A DNA stretch of 64,000 nucleotides from Planctomycetaceae bacterium (GCA_003233055.1 QIKP01000011.1:124001-188000); one strand, 5' to 3'. Shown: positions 1-9,038, counted from the stretch's first letter. Made by a program: numbers and translations. Notes: generated by a model from the letters alone, not told the origin.

Positions 1-225
1 TCTAAGTTGTGTAGTACCAACAACTTCGTGAAATTACGATTTTGGCGTCCTGGTCCGGTTGCATTAAACTGGTGTAACTTGTTTGCATCGGTAAAATGGA
101 GAAGCAAGCAGTGCAGGCGCTAGCAATGTTCCAGCGCCGACTCCGACGCTGGATCGAGAAAGGCCGACGCTTGGGGGAATCGATTCTCCTCCAGTTCGAC
201 AACGAATTTAACACGGAGAGTTACC

Positions 226-537
226 ATGGTATTACTAGAAATGAGCATCGTGCCGATAGGCAAAGGGGAAAGTGTGAGCCACGACGTCGCGAAGTGTGTC
301 GACTTGGTCGATCAAAGCGGCCTCGCCTACGAGCTGCATTCGATGGGCACGATCGTGGAAGGGACGCTGGATGAAGTGCTGGCACTACTGCACCTTTGCA
401 TCGAAGCCGTGTCGCAGGATAACGACCGGGTCAGCTGCTCCGCGAAGCTCGACTACCGCAAGGGAGCAAGCGGTCGGCTGCGGTCGAAGGTTGCTAGCGT
501 CGAGCAAAAGCTCGGGAAGGAATGCAAAAGTGATTGA
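226..537 (+). CDS. Thiamine-binding protein, MTH1187/UPF0045 family
   Basis: The 103-residue product has the usual length and pattern of the MTH1187/YkoF-like thiamine-binding fold, a ferredoxin-like alpha/beta domain. It opens with LLEMSIVPIGKGESVSHDVA, continues with YELHSMGTIVEGTLDEVLAL, and ends in a Lys-rich tail. Family members are small cytoplasmic oligomers that bind thiamine or related pyrimidines; no catalysis is established. The ATG at 226 has a GGAGAG ribosome site about 6 bases upstream and the family motif starts at residue 2, so the start is secure. It converges on a YjbQ gene whose family has also been linked to thiamine phosphate. The upstream 225 bases show no TPP-riboswitch motif that I can recognise. 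Confidence 0.85.
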   Translation: MVLLEMSIVPIGKGESVSHDVAKCVDLVDQSGLAYELHSMGTIVEGTLDEVLALLHLCIEAVSQDNDRVSCSAKLDYRKGASGRLRSKVASVEQKLGKECKSD

Positions 538-552
538 GGCGCCAATGGCCAG

Positions 553-975
553 TTACTCCCCAATGATTTTCACCAGCACACGCTTTTTTCGGCGACCGTC
601 GAATTCGCCGTAGAAAATTTGCTCCCAGGGGCCGAAGTCCAGCATCCCATCGGTCACCGCCACCGTTACCTCGCGCCCCATGATCTGCCGTTTGTGATGG
701 GCATCGGCGTTGTCCTCGCCGGTCCGGTTGTGGTGGTATCGTTGAGGCGACGCATCGAAGGGGGCCAACTCTTCGAGCCATTTTTTGTAATCGTGCAATA
801 GGCCTGGCTCGTCGTCGTTGATGAAGACACTCGCGGTGATGTGCATCGCATTGACGAGGCAGAGGCCTTCGCGAATGCCACTCTCCGCTAGCGCTCCTTC
901 CACCTCGGGCGTGATGTTGACGAACTCCATCCTGGCGGGGAGTTGAAACCAGAGTTCTTGGCGATGCGATTTCAT
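553..975 (-). CDS. YjbQ family protein (UPF0047)
   Basis: This 140-residue protein belongs to the YjbQ/UPF0047 family, whose E. coli member has weak thiamine-phosphate synthase activity. Family marks are [18 protein letters not shown] near the middle, the [13 protein letters not shown] segment carrying the conserved His pair, and the C-terminal [20 protein letters not shown]. The ATG at 975 is chosen because the family begins at about [12 protein letters not shown]; the open frame runs further upstream but that part is not family-like. It is convergent with the thiamine-binding gene, with a 15-base gap. The biochemical role remains uncertain because most YjbQ proteins are uncharacterised. Confidence 0.88.
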   Translation of the reverse strand: MKSHRQELWFQLPARMEFVNITPEVEGALAESGIREGLCLVNAMHITASVFINDDEPGLLHDYKKWLEELAPFDASPQRYHHNRTGEDNADAHHKRQIMGREVTVAVTDGMLDFGPWEQIFYGEFDGRRKKRVLVKIIGE

Positions 976-997
976 CCGAATAGCCTCCAGTCCCCTT

Positions 998-1525
998 CTA
1001 CTCTCCACAGCCGCAACTCTTGCCACCGCAGGGAGGAAGTCGGCGGATTTCCCATTGATACTTACATCGGGTAACTTCGTAGTCTTCGCTATCAAGCGTC
1101 TGGACGCAGCGAACTTCCCCACAGCGTGGCTTCAGGCAGCCACAATCGTTTCCGCAAGAATCACAGCACCCGCGACCTGGCTTCTTTTGGAGACAACGAA
1201 AGAGCGTGAGGCCGGAACCTCCTTCCGCCCAGGGGCAAACGACCTTCGGAACACAGATTTTCTCGCATTTCACTTTCCAGCACGATTCCTTCTCCGTCAC
1301 CTCTTCAACCGACGAACAGCAAACGTCCCGGCCACGGCAACTCCTGCACGCGGCACGATAGGCGTCGCCGCAGTCGGTCAAGTCGCAACACTCAGCCTCC
1401 GATGATCCATAGGGAAAGTCCGCTCCATCGCCGGGCGACGACGGTTCATGCTGAGCCAGCGTGATGGAAGCCCCTAGTGAAAGCAGAGCAGCCGCGACAA
1501 GCGAGAGAGTAAGGTTATTTTTCAT
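998..1525 (-). CDS. Secreted cysteine-rich protein, unknown function
   Basis: The 175-residue product starts with a clear signal peptide: MKNNLT, a hydrophobic core, then a likely cut after ITLAQ. The mature part holds about 23 cysteines in roughly 150 residues, many as CC or CxxC pairs ([32 protein letters not shown]), and ends in [10 protein letters not shown] do not recognise a named domain. The cysteine density suggests a disulfide-stabilised or metal-binding envelope protein, which is an inference. It lies on the same strand as the porin and 120 bases downstream of it, so it may be co-transcribed. Confidence 0.75.
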   Translation of the reverse strand: MKNNLTLSLVAAALLSLGASITLAQHEPSSPGDGADFPYGSSEAECCDLTDCGDAYRAACRSCRGRDVCCSSVEEVTEKESCWKVKCEKICVPKVVCPWAEGGSGLTLFRCLQKKPGRGCCDSCGNDCGCLKPRCGEVRCVQTLDSEDYEVTRCKYQWEIRRLPPCGGKSCGCGE

Positions 1526-1645
1526 GGATCAAGAGGCTGCTAAAGGGGCTCGCCATGAAAGGTGGATTGGGCGAGAGGGACGGAACGAAGGAGCAGGAGA
1601 GAGTGTTCATTTCCAGAGCAAGCGACGACGTTGCCAATAGCGATG

Positions 1646-3175
1646 CTAAAAATCGACCATGAATCGCGTTCCAAAAAGGTGGTAGTCTCCGGAGTCGATG
1701 CCACCTACCGCGTTCAATCCATTCGCTTGGATGTCGCCATAGATATAGTTGAATTGCACTCGAGCCCATGGGTTCCAGTGCCAATTGACGCCGGCCGTGA
1801 AGCTCTGGCCGATGCCCCCCTGGATGTCGTCGTCGGCTAAGTCGAGCATCGAGTAGCGGGCGGCAATCTGCCACGCACCCCAGCCACCTCGCACCCCATC
1901 GCTGCAGGTGTCGACGAGGAAGAAGTTCTCAAAGGGTTCGACACGACCAAGCGTGCCCGTTCGGCGCACCCACGGGATATGCTCTCCGGTAAGGAAGTAG
2001 GAGACATAGACGTAGGCCCCTTGGAAGCGAAGGTTGGTCCCCCCCTCCCGCTCAAGCCAGACGTTCTGGTATTCGCTTGTCACCTGGAACGGCCCGACGT
2101 TGATGAGCCCTTCCAATCCGAGCAACGTATAATCGTCGGCACCGGCGATAGCGCCCGTGTCGAGCCATCGCGCATTGGTGCGGGCTTCGGGGCGGGTGCG
2201 AAACTGGCCTTCGTTCCTCCCCGAGCCGGAAAAATTGTCGTCCGCCGCGTTGCCATCGGTGTTGGCCCAGGTTCCCGAGATGGCCCAGTGGGCGTACCCG
2301 CGCCCCTCGGAACCTTCATCGTACCAGAGGGTGTTGGCGAGTCGCCCGGCGATTTGGCTTTGCCAATGGTCGCTGATGTAGTTGCCTTCATCCTGGATCA
2401 AACGTTGATTGAAAACCCCATACCGCCAGTTCCAAGCCTCGTCGTCCGAGACGCCATACGACTGGATGCCGAACCGCCGGGCGTCTTGGTTGAACGCCTC
2501 GATCACATAGGGTCGCTCTAAAAAGACATTGTATCGGCTGCTGTTGAGGTGATCCAAACCGTAGGGACGTTTCTGGTTGCCGATGAGAACGGTCTGTAAG
2601 AAAGGGAGTTCTTTGAACCCAAGAAAGACGTCGCGGAATTCGAGATCGTTGCCCCCGGTGAACTCACTTTCGATCCGATAGACCATGTTCTTCCAAAGAT
2701 CGCCCCTCACGCCGAATCGAACTCGACGAAACCCAAGCCGATCTTGCGGCGAGATCGTGTTGTCGCCCGACTCGAATCCGTTGACACCGGGTGAGTCGCC
2801 TGGAAAACCCCACAGATCGGCGTGGACACGTCCGACGATTTTCATCGTGGCCCCCCCATGCCCGGGCCTTACGTATTTTTTTAGGCTGCTTTTTAGCTCT
2901 CCGTGGGCGGCGTCGAGGTCTTCGTACTTTTCTTCCAGGGCTTCAAGCCGCTCAGCCAGCGTCGGCTCGTCGGGGTCTTCGGCCGATTCGTCGGCGTCGG
3001 ATTCGTCGGCGTTGGTTGGCTCGGCGTCGGCTTGATCCTCGCTGAAGTAGAAAGCGATCGGTTGCGCCGCGTAGCCAATGCTAGCGTCCTGAATAAGCGA
3101 TTCTTCCCCCCAAGCCAATGCAGCCATGCTCCCGAGAATCCCTGCAAAGATTGTCCAAAGACCTGTTATTCGCAT
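1646..3175 (-). CDS. OprO/OprP-type porin (phosphate-selective porin family)
   Basis: This 509-residue outer-membrane protein has a signal peptide (MRITGLWTIFAGILGSMAAL, cut near AWGEE). An acidic low-complexity stretch rich in Asp, Glu and Ala follows, then a short coiled coil (LAERLEALEEKYEDLDAAHG). A beta-barrel begins at about residue 115 (MKIVGRVHADLWGF). The GFRRVRFGVRGDLWKNMVYR and NQKRPYGLDHLNSSR segments are typical of the phosphate-selective porin O/P family. The chain ends in Phe (FGTRFMVDF), as BAM substrates do. The N-terminal coiled coil is common in such porins and may contact the cell wall. Substrate selectivity cannot be told from sequence. No phosphate genes are adjacent. 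Confidence 0.85.
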   Translation of the reverse strand: MRITGLWTIFAGILGSMAALAWGEESLIQDASIGYAAQPIAFYFSEDQADAEPTNADESDADESAEDPDEPTLAERLEALEEKYEDLDAAHGELKSSLKKYVRPGHGGATMKIVGRVHADLWGFPGDSPGVNGFESGDNTISPQDRLGFRRVRFGVRGDLWKNMVYRIESEFTGGNDLEFRDVFLGFKELPFLQTVLIGNQKRPYGLDHLNSSRYNVFLERPYVIEAFNQDARRFGIQSYGVSDDEAWNWRYGVFNQRLIQDEGNYISDHWQSQIAGRLANTLWYDEGSEGRGYAHWAISGTWANTDGNAADDNFSGSGRNEGQFRTRPEARTNARWLDTGAIAGADDYTLLGLEGLINVGPFQVTSEYQNVWLEREGGTNLRFQGAYVYVSYFLTGEHIPWVRRTGTLGRVEPFENFFLVDTCSDGVRGGWGAWQIAARYSMLDLADDDIQGGIGQSFTAGVNWHWNPWARVQFNYIYGDIQANGLNAVGGIDSGDYHLFGTRFMVDF

Positions 3176-3393
3176 GGCACTCTATTGCTCATCGAGACCG
3201 AAGGGTGTAGTGAAACAGGCTCCCCTGCAGGCAGCGCCGAATGGTGGGGCTGTGAAGAAAAGGAGGATCACACCGGTGGTATCGACTCTTCCTACGGTCC
3301 GATTTTAGCGGATGTACCGCTGATCACCGGGCTCTTCACGACCGCGTCCCCGAAGATTCGTTACAACCGTTACAGACTCCCATCGCGGAGCCA

Positions 3394-4701
3394 TCAGTAG
3401 CTGTAGGCCGCGCGTTTCCAACTGCCTCGCTGGACCTGCATCTGGTCACCATTCGCGAAACCAGGAGGTGGATGGTTCCAGTAGATATCAGAGTAGTTGA
3501 TGATCAATGCTTGTCCCTCCTCCACCTCAAACTCCTTGGCCACGATGCAACCGGTCATGTTGCTATCGTCGGTGACCTTCCCTTCTCCGGTTAGGTAAAC
3601 TAGGCCATGGATCGTCGACGGGTAGATGGTGCTCTGGTTGGTGTCTTCGACACCCTGGTAAGGCGTGCCGGGAGGGTTGAAATTCGTCGAGAGGGTCATC
3701 TCGTAGAGAGTTTGGTTGCCGAAGAAACCAGAGAGGTCGAAGCTCATGTTGCCCTGGACCAAGAGCGCAGGATAATTTGCCACGGCAGCTTCCCAGTGAA
3801 CCTCGGCCGCCACCTTTGATTCGCTTCCCGCGTTCAGCAGGACCAGGGTACCAACGATGCGTGACCAGTAGATTCTCAGATCGCCCCCCTGGCAATCGAT
3901 CACATAAATCCCTTCGGGATTCGTCGCGCCAAATGGGTTGCTCTGGGGGCTCAAAAGGGTCGACCGTATCCGCCGCGCCGATCCTTCGACCTCTAGGCTC
4001 GTGTAGTCGATCACCGTCCCGTTGGCTACGTAGTAGTCGAAGACGTTCTCCCCAGGAAGAACCCGAACGGCAACGCCGGTCGTTGCCGTCCCGGTGATGT
4101 CGCCCGACGCGTCGTCGACCGCTTCGACATTGGCATCGAACTGAGCGTTGCCCGAGGTCTCACAGGATTCATTCGTGCCGAGAATCTGATCGGACGTTAT
4201 CTTTGTCGTCGCTGGTGCGCCACCGCTCAACTCCAGCTCGCTATCCGAGAGTAGGGCGACTTCTAGGCATGAGAGGGGTGCGCCGCTGGGGCGCAGAACT
4301 ACCGACTCCACCACGACGGAACCGCCAACGCGTCCGTAGCCGTACAAAGTTATCACATCGGTAAGGTCATCGGCCAGATCGCCATCGACATCGACAAACT
4401 TCCACCCGATCGTGCCACCGCCGAAATTCTCCGGAGTCGATTCGACGTTGTTGGTTACCCGGGATCGCCAATTGTTTGTTTGGTCGGCCCAATTTACCGC
4501 AAACTCCACCGCCGACTGAGCGAGCAGGCGAGCCTCTTCCTGATCACGTTGCCCTTGATGGATTCGCATTTCGAGCCGCGCAATCGACATCCCGACCGCC
4601 GCCATGACCGCGACGATGAGCGTAACGCCCATCACGGCAACGTAAATCGTCCCGCGCCGGGCGGCAATGTGGCGAGTTGGTCTGGTTCGTAGAGAAATCA
4701 T
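3394..4701 (-). CDS. PilX/GspK-like pilus assembly protein
   Basis: The 435-residue protein has a positively charged leader (RHIAARRG) followed by one N-terminal membrane helix (TIYVAVMGVTLIVAVMAAVG) and then ARLEMRIHQGQRDQEEARLLAQSAVEFA. This is the layout of PilX/GspK-type minor pseudopilins. The position-5 Glu of ordinary pilins is absent, as in GspK. The long C-terminal part is beta-rich with few charges and no recognised domain. It is the last gene of a four-gene pseudopilin operon transcribed leftward from 7018, 30 bases after the PilV-like gene. By analogy with GspK/PilX it may cap or tip the filament; this is an inference. Confidence 0.72.
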   Translation of the reverse strand: MISLRTRPTRHIAARRGTIYVAVMGVTLIVAVMAAVGMSIARLEMRIHQGQRDQEEARLLAQSAVEFAVNWADQTNNWRSRVTNNVESTPENFGGGTIGWKFVDVDGDLADDLTDVITLYGYGRVGGSVVVESVVLRPSGAPLSCLEVALLSDSELELSGGAPATTKITSDQILGTNESCETSGNAQFDANVEAVDDASGDITGTATTGVAVRVLPGENVFDYYVANGTVIDYTSLEVEGSARRIRSTLLSPQSNPFGATNPEGIYVIDCQGGDLRIYWSRIVGTLVLLNAGSESKVAAEVHWEAAVANYPALLVQGNMSFDLSGFFGNQTLYEMTLSTNFNPPGTPYQGVEDTNQSTIYPSTIHGLVYLTGEGKVTDDSNMTGCIVAKEFEVEEGQALIINYSDIYWNHPPPGFANGDQMQVQRGSWKRAAYSY

Positions 4702-4731
4702 GGTGATCTATTTCTAGGGACCCATTGCCCT

Positions 4732-5382
4732 TTAGGGACCCGTTGCGTGATTGATTAAGCGGGTGCCGACATCGATGATCGGGGTACCTCCCGCATCGAG
4801 TGTGATGCCCACCTGGGTGACATAGGTTGCATCGACCGCAGGCGATTGCTCCATGGCTCCTACCTTGCAGCGGATCGCTTGCAAGAGGGTCGTCTCTCCA
4901 CCTGGACTGGTCGCCGTGACGGTCACGCGACGGCTCCCTTTGTCCGACGCATTATCGTTTCGTGATTGGGTTGGATCATTCTCTTCTAGTTTTTTTATCT
5001 CCACCGATCGTGTCCAACCCGACGCCCCTACGAGTGCGGATCCATCGTTCTTGGTCGGCGGTGTTTCGGTCCAGTTCCGATAATCGTCGAGGTCATCAAA
5101 CATCGCTCGGTTCGCCGGGCTGAGAGGCTCATCCGATTCGATACCAAAGTCGACAGGGGCCGTGCCATCGGCGTCTTCGTAAGGCATGGCGAGGATTTCC
5201 GCCATCAGGCTGGCCGCTAGCATCCTTCCATCGATTTGCTCGCTTCCGAGGCGAGCCGTCAACAAGGCTCCTCCCACGACGTCGAGCGCGCCGACCATCA
5301 CCAATCCGATCAGCAGCGTCGAGATGATCACTTCAATCATGCTCGTGCCGCGATGGTTGTTTGCCCTTTGTCTGCCGATCAT
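4732..5382 (-). CDS. PilV-like prepilin
   Basis: The 216-residue protein carries a type III prepilin signal: RGTSMIEVIISTLLIGLVM, with cleavage after Gly12 and the conserved Glu at position +5. The helix continues as VGALDVVGGALLTARLGSEQ and a soluble domain follows, with DGRMLAASLMAEILAMPYED. The start at 5382 is favoured because its ATG overlaps the upstream stop as ATGA (5379-5382), showing translational coupling. A longer frame to 5424 adds residues that do not look like a leader. It probably acts as a minor subunit of a type IV-like pseudopilus made with the flanking genes. Confidence 0.75.
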   Translation of the reverse strand: MIGRQRANNHRGTSMIEVIISTLLIGLVMVGALDVVGGALLTARLGSEQIDGRMLAASLMAEILAMPYEDADGTAPVDFGIESDEPLSPANRAMFDDLDDYRNWTETPPTKNDGSALVGASGWTRSVEIKKLEENDPTQSRNDNASDKGSRRVTVTATSPGGETTLLQAIRCKVGAMEQSPAVDATYVTQVGITLDAGGTPIIDVGTRLINHATGP

Positions 5383-6500
5383 GGGATCACCTCCGGCGCG
5401 ATGGCGATGGTCACGGTCCACCATCGTTCGTTACTTGTGAGGCTAAAAGAGGAGGTACCCGAATCCCCTACCGAAGCCTGTGCAACGAAACCAGCTCCGC
5501 CCGACACGGTACCAGCACCGTCGTTGCTCTCCTCCATCACGATCGTCTGGTGGCCCGTCAGTCCGGTGTTGCCAACCGTGATGCTGTCGTCGTTGAAGCC
5601 ACCGATCCGAAGAATCAGTGCGTCGGCAACGGTCGTTGTCACGGAAGGGGAAGTGGGAGTATCCGAGTTGCCGTTGCCCGAGGCAAACGCATCGATCGGA
5701 TCAGCCACATCGTGGCCCGTAAATCGCATGATCCAACTGTACGACAGCTCGGGATCATCCCAAGTAAACAGGTGCGACGCCGGCTCAGAGCTCCCTGCCA
5801 GTTTCCACCAGACCCCAACCGCCACACGGTTGTTGGCAACGCCGACCGACACTTCGGTCCAACCTGCTGGCGGAGAGAGCAGATCGTCTCCGTCCGCTAC
5901 CACCACTGCGATTAGCAGATCGTTCTCCGTGGTGCCGGGTGGCGTGTCGAGGGTCGTAGAAGTGACGCCCGATTCCTCCTGCTGATCGGTAAACTCCTCG
6001 AAAGTAATCGTCGACGATGCGCCACCACCACTACCACTGAGATCCAAGGCAGTCATCGTTCGCGTCAGGTAAGTAAAATCGATGTTGTCCACACGACGAA
6101 TCAACGGACCGCCCGACGCGCCGTTGAGTTCGTACGTTAGCGGATCGCCAGCGATGCCGCTCCAGGCGTAACGAATCGTTTCGTTCGCTCCATCGCCATC
6201 ACGATCGGGAACGGCGAAGGTCATGGTGGTAGCGGTCCGCTCGGTAAAGGCGAGCGCATGGCGAACGTCGCGGAGCACCTGATCGATCGCCCGAAGGTTA
6301 GCGCTGCGCACGGCCGAGGTGCCCTGGTCGATATCGAGTGCCTGGCTGGCAATGTAAATCGACGACGCCATTCCAGCGAGTAGTAACGTGGAGACCGCGC
6401 TGGCAACAAGGAGTTCGACAAGGGAGTAAGCACGCCGGCGCACAAGTCGATTGGTGAGACAGGCATGGAGGGAACGACGAGTTCTTGGTCGGTGGATCAT
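5379..6500 (-). CDS. PilW-like prepilin with C-terminal beta-rich (putative adhesin) domain
   Basis: The 373-residue protein has a prepilin helix at about residues 24-45 (AYSLVELLVASAVSTLLLAG) with Glu at +5; the residue before cleavage is Ala, not Gly. A PilW-like region follows to about residue 170 (RAIDQVLRDVRHALAF, LIRRVDNIDFTYL). The remaining 200 residues form a separate Gly/Ser/Thr-rich domain with NDLLIAVVVADGDDLLSPPA, GWTEVSVG, GVWWKLAGSSEPASHLFTW and WIMRFTGHDVADPIDAF. That pattern recurs in secreted and surface proteins of environmental bacteria. The fusion suggests a pilin displaying a binding domain (inference). It is coupled by ATGA overlaps to genes on both sides. Confidence 0.72.
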   Translation of the reverse strand: MIHRPRTRRSLHACLTNRLVRRRAYSLVELLVASAVSTLLLAGMASSIYIASQALDIDQGTSAVRSANLRAIDQVLRDVRHALAFTERTATTMTFAVPDRDGDGANETIRYAWSGIAGDPLTYELNGASGGPLIRRVDNIDFTYLTRTMTALDLSGSGGGASSTITFEEFTDQQEESGVTSTTLDTPPGTTENDLLIAVVVADGDDLLSPPAGWTEVSVGVANNRVAVGVWWKLAGSSEPASHLFTWDDPELSYSWIMRFTGHDVADPIDAFASGNGNSDTPTSPSVTTTVADALILRIGGFNDDSITVGNTGLTGHQTIVMEESNDGAGTVSGGAGFVAQASVGDSGTSSFSLTSNERWWTVTIAIAPEVIP

Positions 6501-7018
6501 TGCAGACTCGCCTTTCCTGTCACCGGGTCGATGACGACGGTCCGTTGCTGACGACCCGAAGCAACGACAATTTGCCCACTTGTTAGCGGCGCGACCTGAG
6601 GGCTATTGCCGACGCGGGGCTGACCATAGAGATTAAACTTGATGGTCTGGTTACTCGTGAATCCCAGTTCGTTCGTAAACGTCGCCGACACCAAATCAGC
6701 CGAGTAGATTACCGAGAGATCGATCCAGTAGGGTTCACGAGGATCGTCGGGATCGGGAACGTCGACGAGGTGCATCTGTTCGGTCGCTGGGAAAAAGTCG
6801 ACCGACTCTTCTTCCTGGGGCCCTTTCATGATTGCCCTTGCCCGGACCAGGTTCAGGTCGGCAGCGATTCGCTTGGCGGCAGCTTCGGCTCGCGTATTTG
6901 CAAAGGAGTCAAAATATCTAGGGGCCGCAACGCTGGCCATGATCCCCATGATGAGCATCACAACGACCAACTCGATCAGCGAGAACCCGGCGCGATGGTG
7001 GTGGAACGACACGCGCAT
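6497..7018 (-). CDS. FimT/GspH-like pseudopilin
   Basis: The 173-residue protein has a textbook prepilin signal: AGFSLIELVVVMLIMGIMAS, cut after Gly with Glu at +5. The alpha-helical spine continues as VAAPRYFDSFANTRAEAAAK, followed by RIAADLNLVRARAIMKG, typical of FimT/GspH. The C-terminal part reads as a small beta domain ending in VVIDPVTGKASLQ. It is the first gene of the leftward operon, followed by PilW-, PilV- and PilX-like genes, and its stop overlaps the next start (ATGA at 6497-6500). No pilus ATPase, secretin or peptidase lies beside it, so assembly must rely on components encoded elsewhere. Confidence 0.8.
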   Translation of the reverse strand: MRVSFHHHRAGFSLIELVVVMLIMGIMASVAAPRYFDSFANTRAEAAAKRIAADLNLVRARAIMKGPQEEESVDFFPATEQMHLVDVPDPDDPREPYWIDLSVIYSADLVSATFTNELGFTSNQTIKFNLYGQPRVGNSPQVAPLTSGQIVVASGRQQRTVVIDPVTGKASLQ

Positions 7019-7216
7019 AGCAAGGCTCGATGGAGGAACAGGAGCCAGACCGCCACGCGGGCCGGCTCGGGGCCAATAACGGAATGGCGGTAAGGATAGG
7101 GCTACGCAAGCTTAGTTTGCCGGTGCTCCCAAGAGGGGATGACTGCCACTCCGCCGCCAGAGCGCGAACGGCAAAGATCGGCATGGTCCGTGCAACTGTT
7201 GCAACCGGACCTCCTT

Positions 7217-8419
7217 TTACTCTGCCCATCGCTTGGCCAGACGGTCGACCAGCGTGGCACCAATGTTGAGCGATGCGGTCGCTGCTGGTGACGGGGCGTT
7301 GAGGACGTGCAAGAAATGCTCGGTCTCTTCGATCAAGAAGTCGTCGACGATCCGCCCGTCGCGCAACACCGCTTGAGCGCGAACGCCAGCAGGTGCGGGT
7401 GACAGGTGCTCGGCACGGATTTCCGGCACCAAACGCTGGAGGGCGTGGACAAACGCCCGCTTGCTAAAGCTTTGCCACATTTCTCCCGCGCCTGCCTTCC
7501 AGTACTTCATGGTGAGGGTACGGAATCCAGGATAGGCGAGGGTTTCGAGGAGCTCGCTCGGATTGACTTGCCACCGCGAGTAACCCTCCCGGGCAAATGC
7601 GAGCACTGCATTGGGGCCGCATTCGATGCCACCGCCGATCCTTCGCGTAAAATGAACTCCCAAGAAAGGAAACGTAGGATCGGGTGTCGGATAGATGAGG
7701 TGGTTGACCAAACGGGTCGAGTCGTCCGACAGCACAAAGTATTCGCCGCGAAACGGAATGATCTTTGCCGAGGGAACCGCTCCCGCAATGGCGGCAACGC
7801 GGTCGCAGTAGAGACCCGCGCAGTTGATGGCAAAGTCGGCGGTAAAGTCGCCCCGCGTGGTGCCGAAGAGGAGTTCTTTACCACTCCGCGTCACGGAAGT
7901 GACTCTCGCCCCGGTGACGAGTTCTCCTCCCGATTCTACGATGCGCTCCGCAAGGCGGTGGCAAACTTGGACGTAGTCGATGATCCCTGCCTCGGGAACA
8001 TGGATCGCGCCGACACCCCGAACGTGTGGCTCGATCTGGGCCAACCGTTCGGCAGAAATTTTTTCGCAGGCAACCCCGTTCGCCTGTCCACGATCGTAGA
8101 TATTGTCGAGCGCCGAGCGCTCCGACTCGTCTACCGCAACGATTACTTTCCCACATCGCTCGAAGGGGATGCCCTCTTTTTCGCAAAACTCCTCCATCGC
8201 CTGCTTGCCGGCCCGGCAGTTGGTCGCCTTAAGCGAACCAGGCTTGTAATAAATGCCCGAATGCAAGACACCCGAATTGCGCCCCGTTTGGTGCAAGGCG
8301 ATCTTCGGTTCTTTTTCCAGAATCGTCACCTGGAAGTCAGGAAACCGCTCGACCAAACGATAGGCCGTCGCAAGGCCAACGATTCCACCGCCAACGATCA
8401 GAACCGTGTGAGCTTTCAT
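7217..8419 (-). CDS. lhgO: L-2-hydroxyglutarate oxidase
   Basis: The 400-residue FAD oxidoreductase begins with the dinucleotide-binding motif VLIVGGGIVGLATAYRL and carries the LhgO hallmark KEPKIALHQTGRNSGVLHSG followed by IYYKPGSLKATNCRAGKQAM. Later segments GIIDYVQVCHRLAERI and GLYCDRVAAIAG also fit. LhgO oxidises L-2-hydroxyglutarate to 2-oxoglutarate, passing electrons to the membrane quinone pool, as metabolite repair or in lysine/glutarate breakdown. It lies 9 bases after a flavin reductase-domain gene on the same strand, so the two are probably an operon. The length is normal for the family. Confidence 0.9.
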   Translation of the reverse strand: MKAHTVLIVGGGIVGLATAYRLVERFPDFQVTILEKEPKIALHQTGRNSGVLHSGIYYKPGSLKATNCRAGKQAMEEFCEKEGIPFERCGKVIVAVDESERSALDNIYDRGQANGVACEKISAERLAQIEPHVRGVGAIHVPEAGIIDYVQVCHRLAERIVESGGELVTGARVTSVTRSGKELLFGTTRGDFTADFAINCAGLYCDRVAAIAGAVPSAKIIPFRGEYFVLSDDSTRLVNHLIYPTPDPTFPFLGVHFTRRIGGGIECGPNAVLAFAREGYSRWQVNPSELLETLAYPGFRTLTMKYWKAGAGEMWQSFSKRAFVHALQRLVPEIRAEHLSPAPAGVRAQAVLRDGRIVDDFLIEETEHFLHVLNAPSPAATASLNIGATLVDRLAKRWAE

Positions 8420-8428
8420 TGGGGAGGC

Positions 8429-8902
8429 TCAATAGTGCGAGCCGCTCTTGCGAACGTGGACCATCGGCACGCCGGTACCGGTGAGGCTGCCTCGCACCAC
8501 CCGAGCAAGAAACAGCCGGTGGTCCCCCGAGTCAACGTGGCCGGCGGGCTCGCATTCCAGGTGCCCCATCGCTTCGGTAAGCATCGGCACGCCCGTAGGA
8601 CAGGGCCGCGTTTCGACTCCCTCGAAGGCAGGTTCGTCCGGCTCGAAGCCTTTGCCAAAGTGCGACAGGAATTTCCCTTGCCCTTCGCCAACCAAATTGA
8701 GCGCAAAGGGCTGGCCTTCCGTGAGCCAGTCGCAAACGTATCGTCCCTGCTTGACCGCCACGCTCACCATGGGCGGATCAAAGCCTGCCTGCATCACCCA
8801 ACTCGCGAGCATCCCGGTAGCACGATCGCCTCGGCCAATGGTGAGAATATAAATGCCGCTCGGCACGCGGCCAAGGGCAGAATCGAAGTCAGGGGGGGAC
8901 AT
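8429..8902 (-). CDS. Flavin reductase-like domain protein
   Basis: The 157-residue protein matches the flavin reductase-like (FMN-binding split barrel) domain: DFDSALGRVPSGIYILTIG at the N-terminus, GMLASWVMQAGFDPPMVSVA in the FMN region, and a C-terminal GDHRLFLARVVRG. Such proteins bind FMN and reduce free flavin or act as small monooxygenase partners. The ATG at 8902 is chosen because a GAGG site precedes it by about 6 bases; a TTG start at 8929 would add 9 residues. It is upstream of lhgO in a probable two-gene operon. The true electron acceptor is unknown. Confidence 0.8.
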   Translation of the reverse strand: MSPPDFDSALGRVPSGIYILTIGRGDRATGMLASWVMQAGFDPPMVSVAVKQGRYVCDWLTEGQPFALNLVGEGQGKFLSHFGKGFEPDEPAFEGVETRPCPTGVPMLTEAMGHLECEPAGHVDSGDHRLFLARVVRGSLTGTGVPMVHVRKSGSHY

Positions 8903-9038
8903 CAGAGCCTCAAGGTGGGTCGCGGGCAAGTCAATTTGAGACTATTGTCGCAGGTCAATAGGTTTGGTGCAACATGGTCGCCCGTTCCCCGCAAGGTCTC
9001 CGACAACGCTACACGATTCACGCTCCGAGTCGCGACCA

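Noticed and set aside
1-225. Possible TPP riboswitch before the thiamine-binding gene
   Set aside because: No recognisable thi-box sequence or fold was seen.
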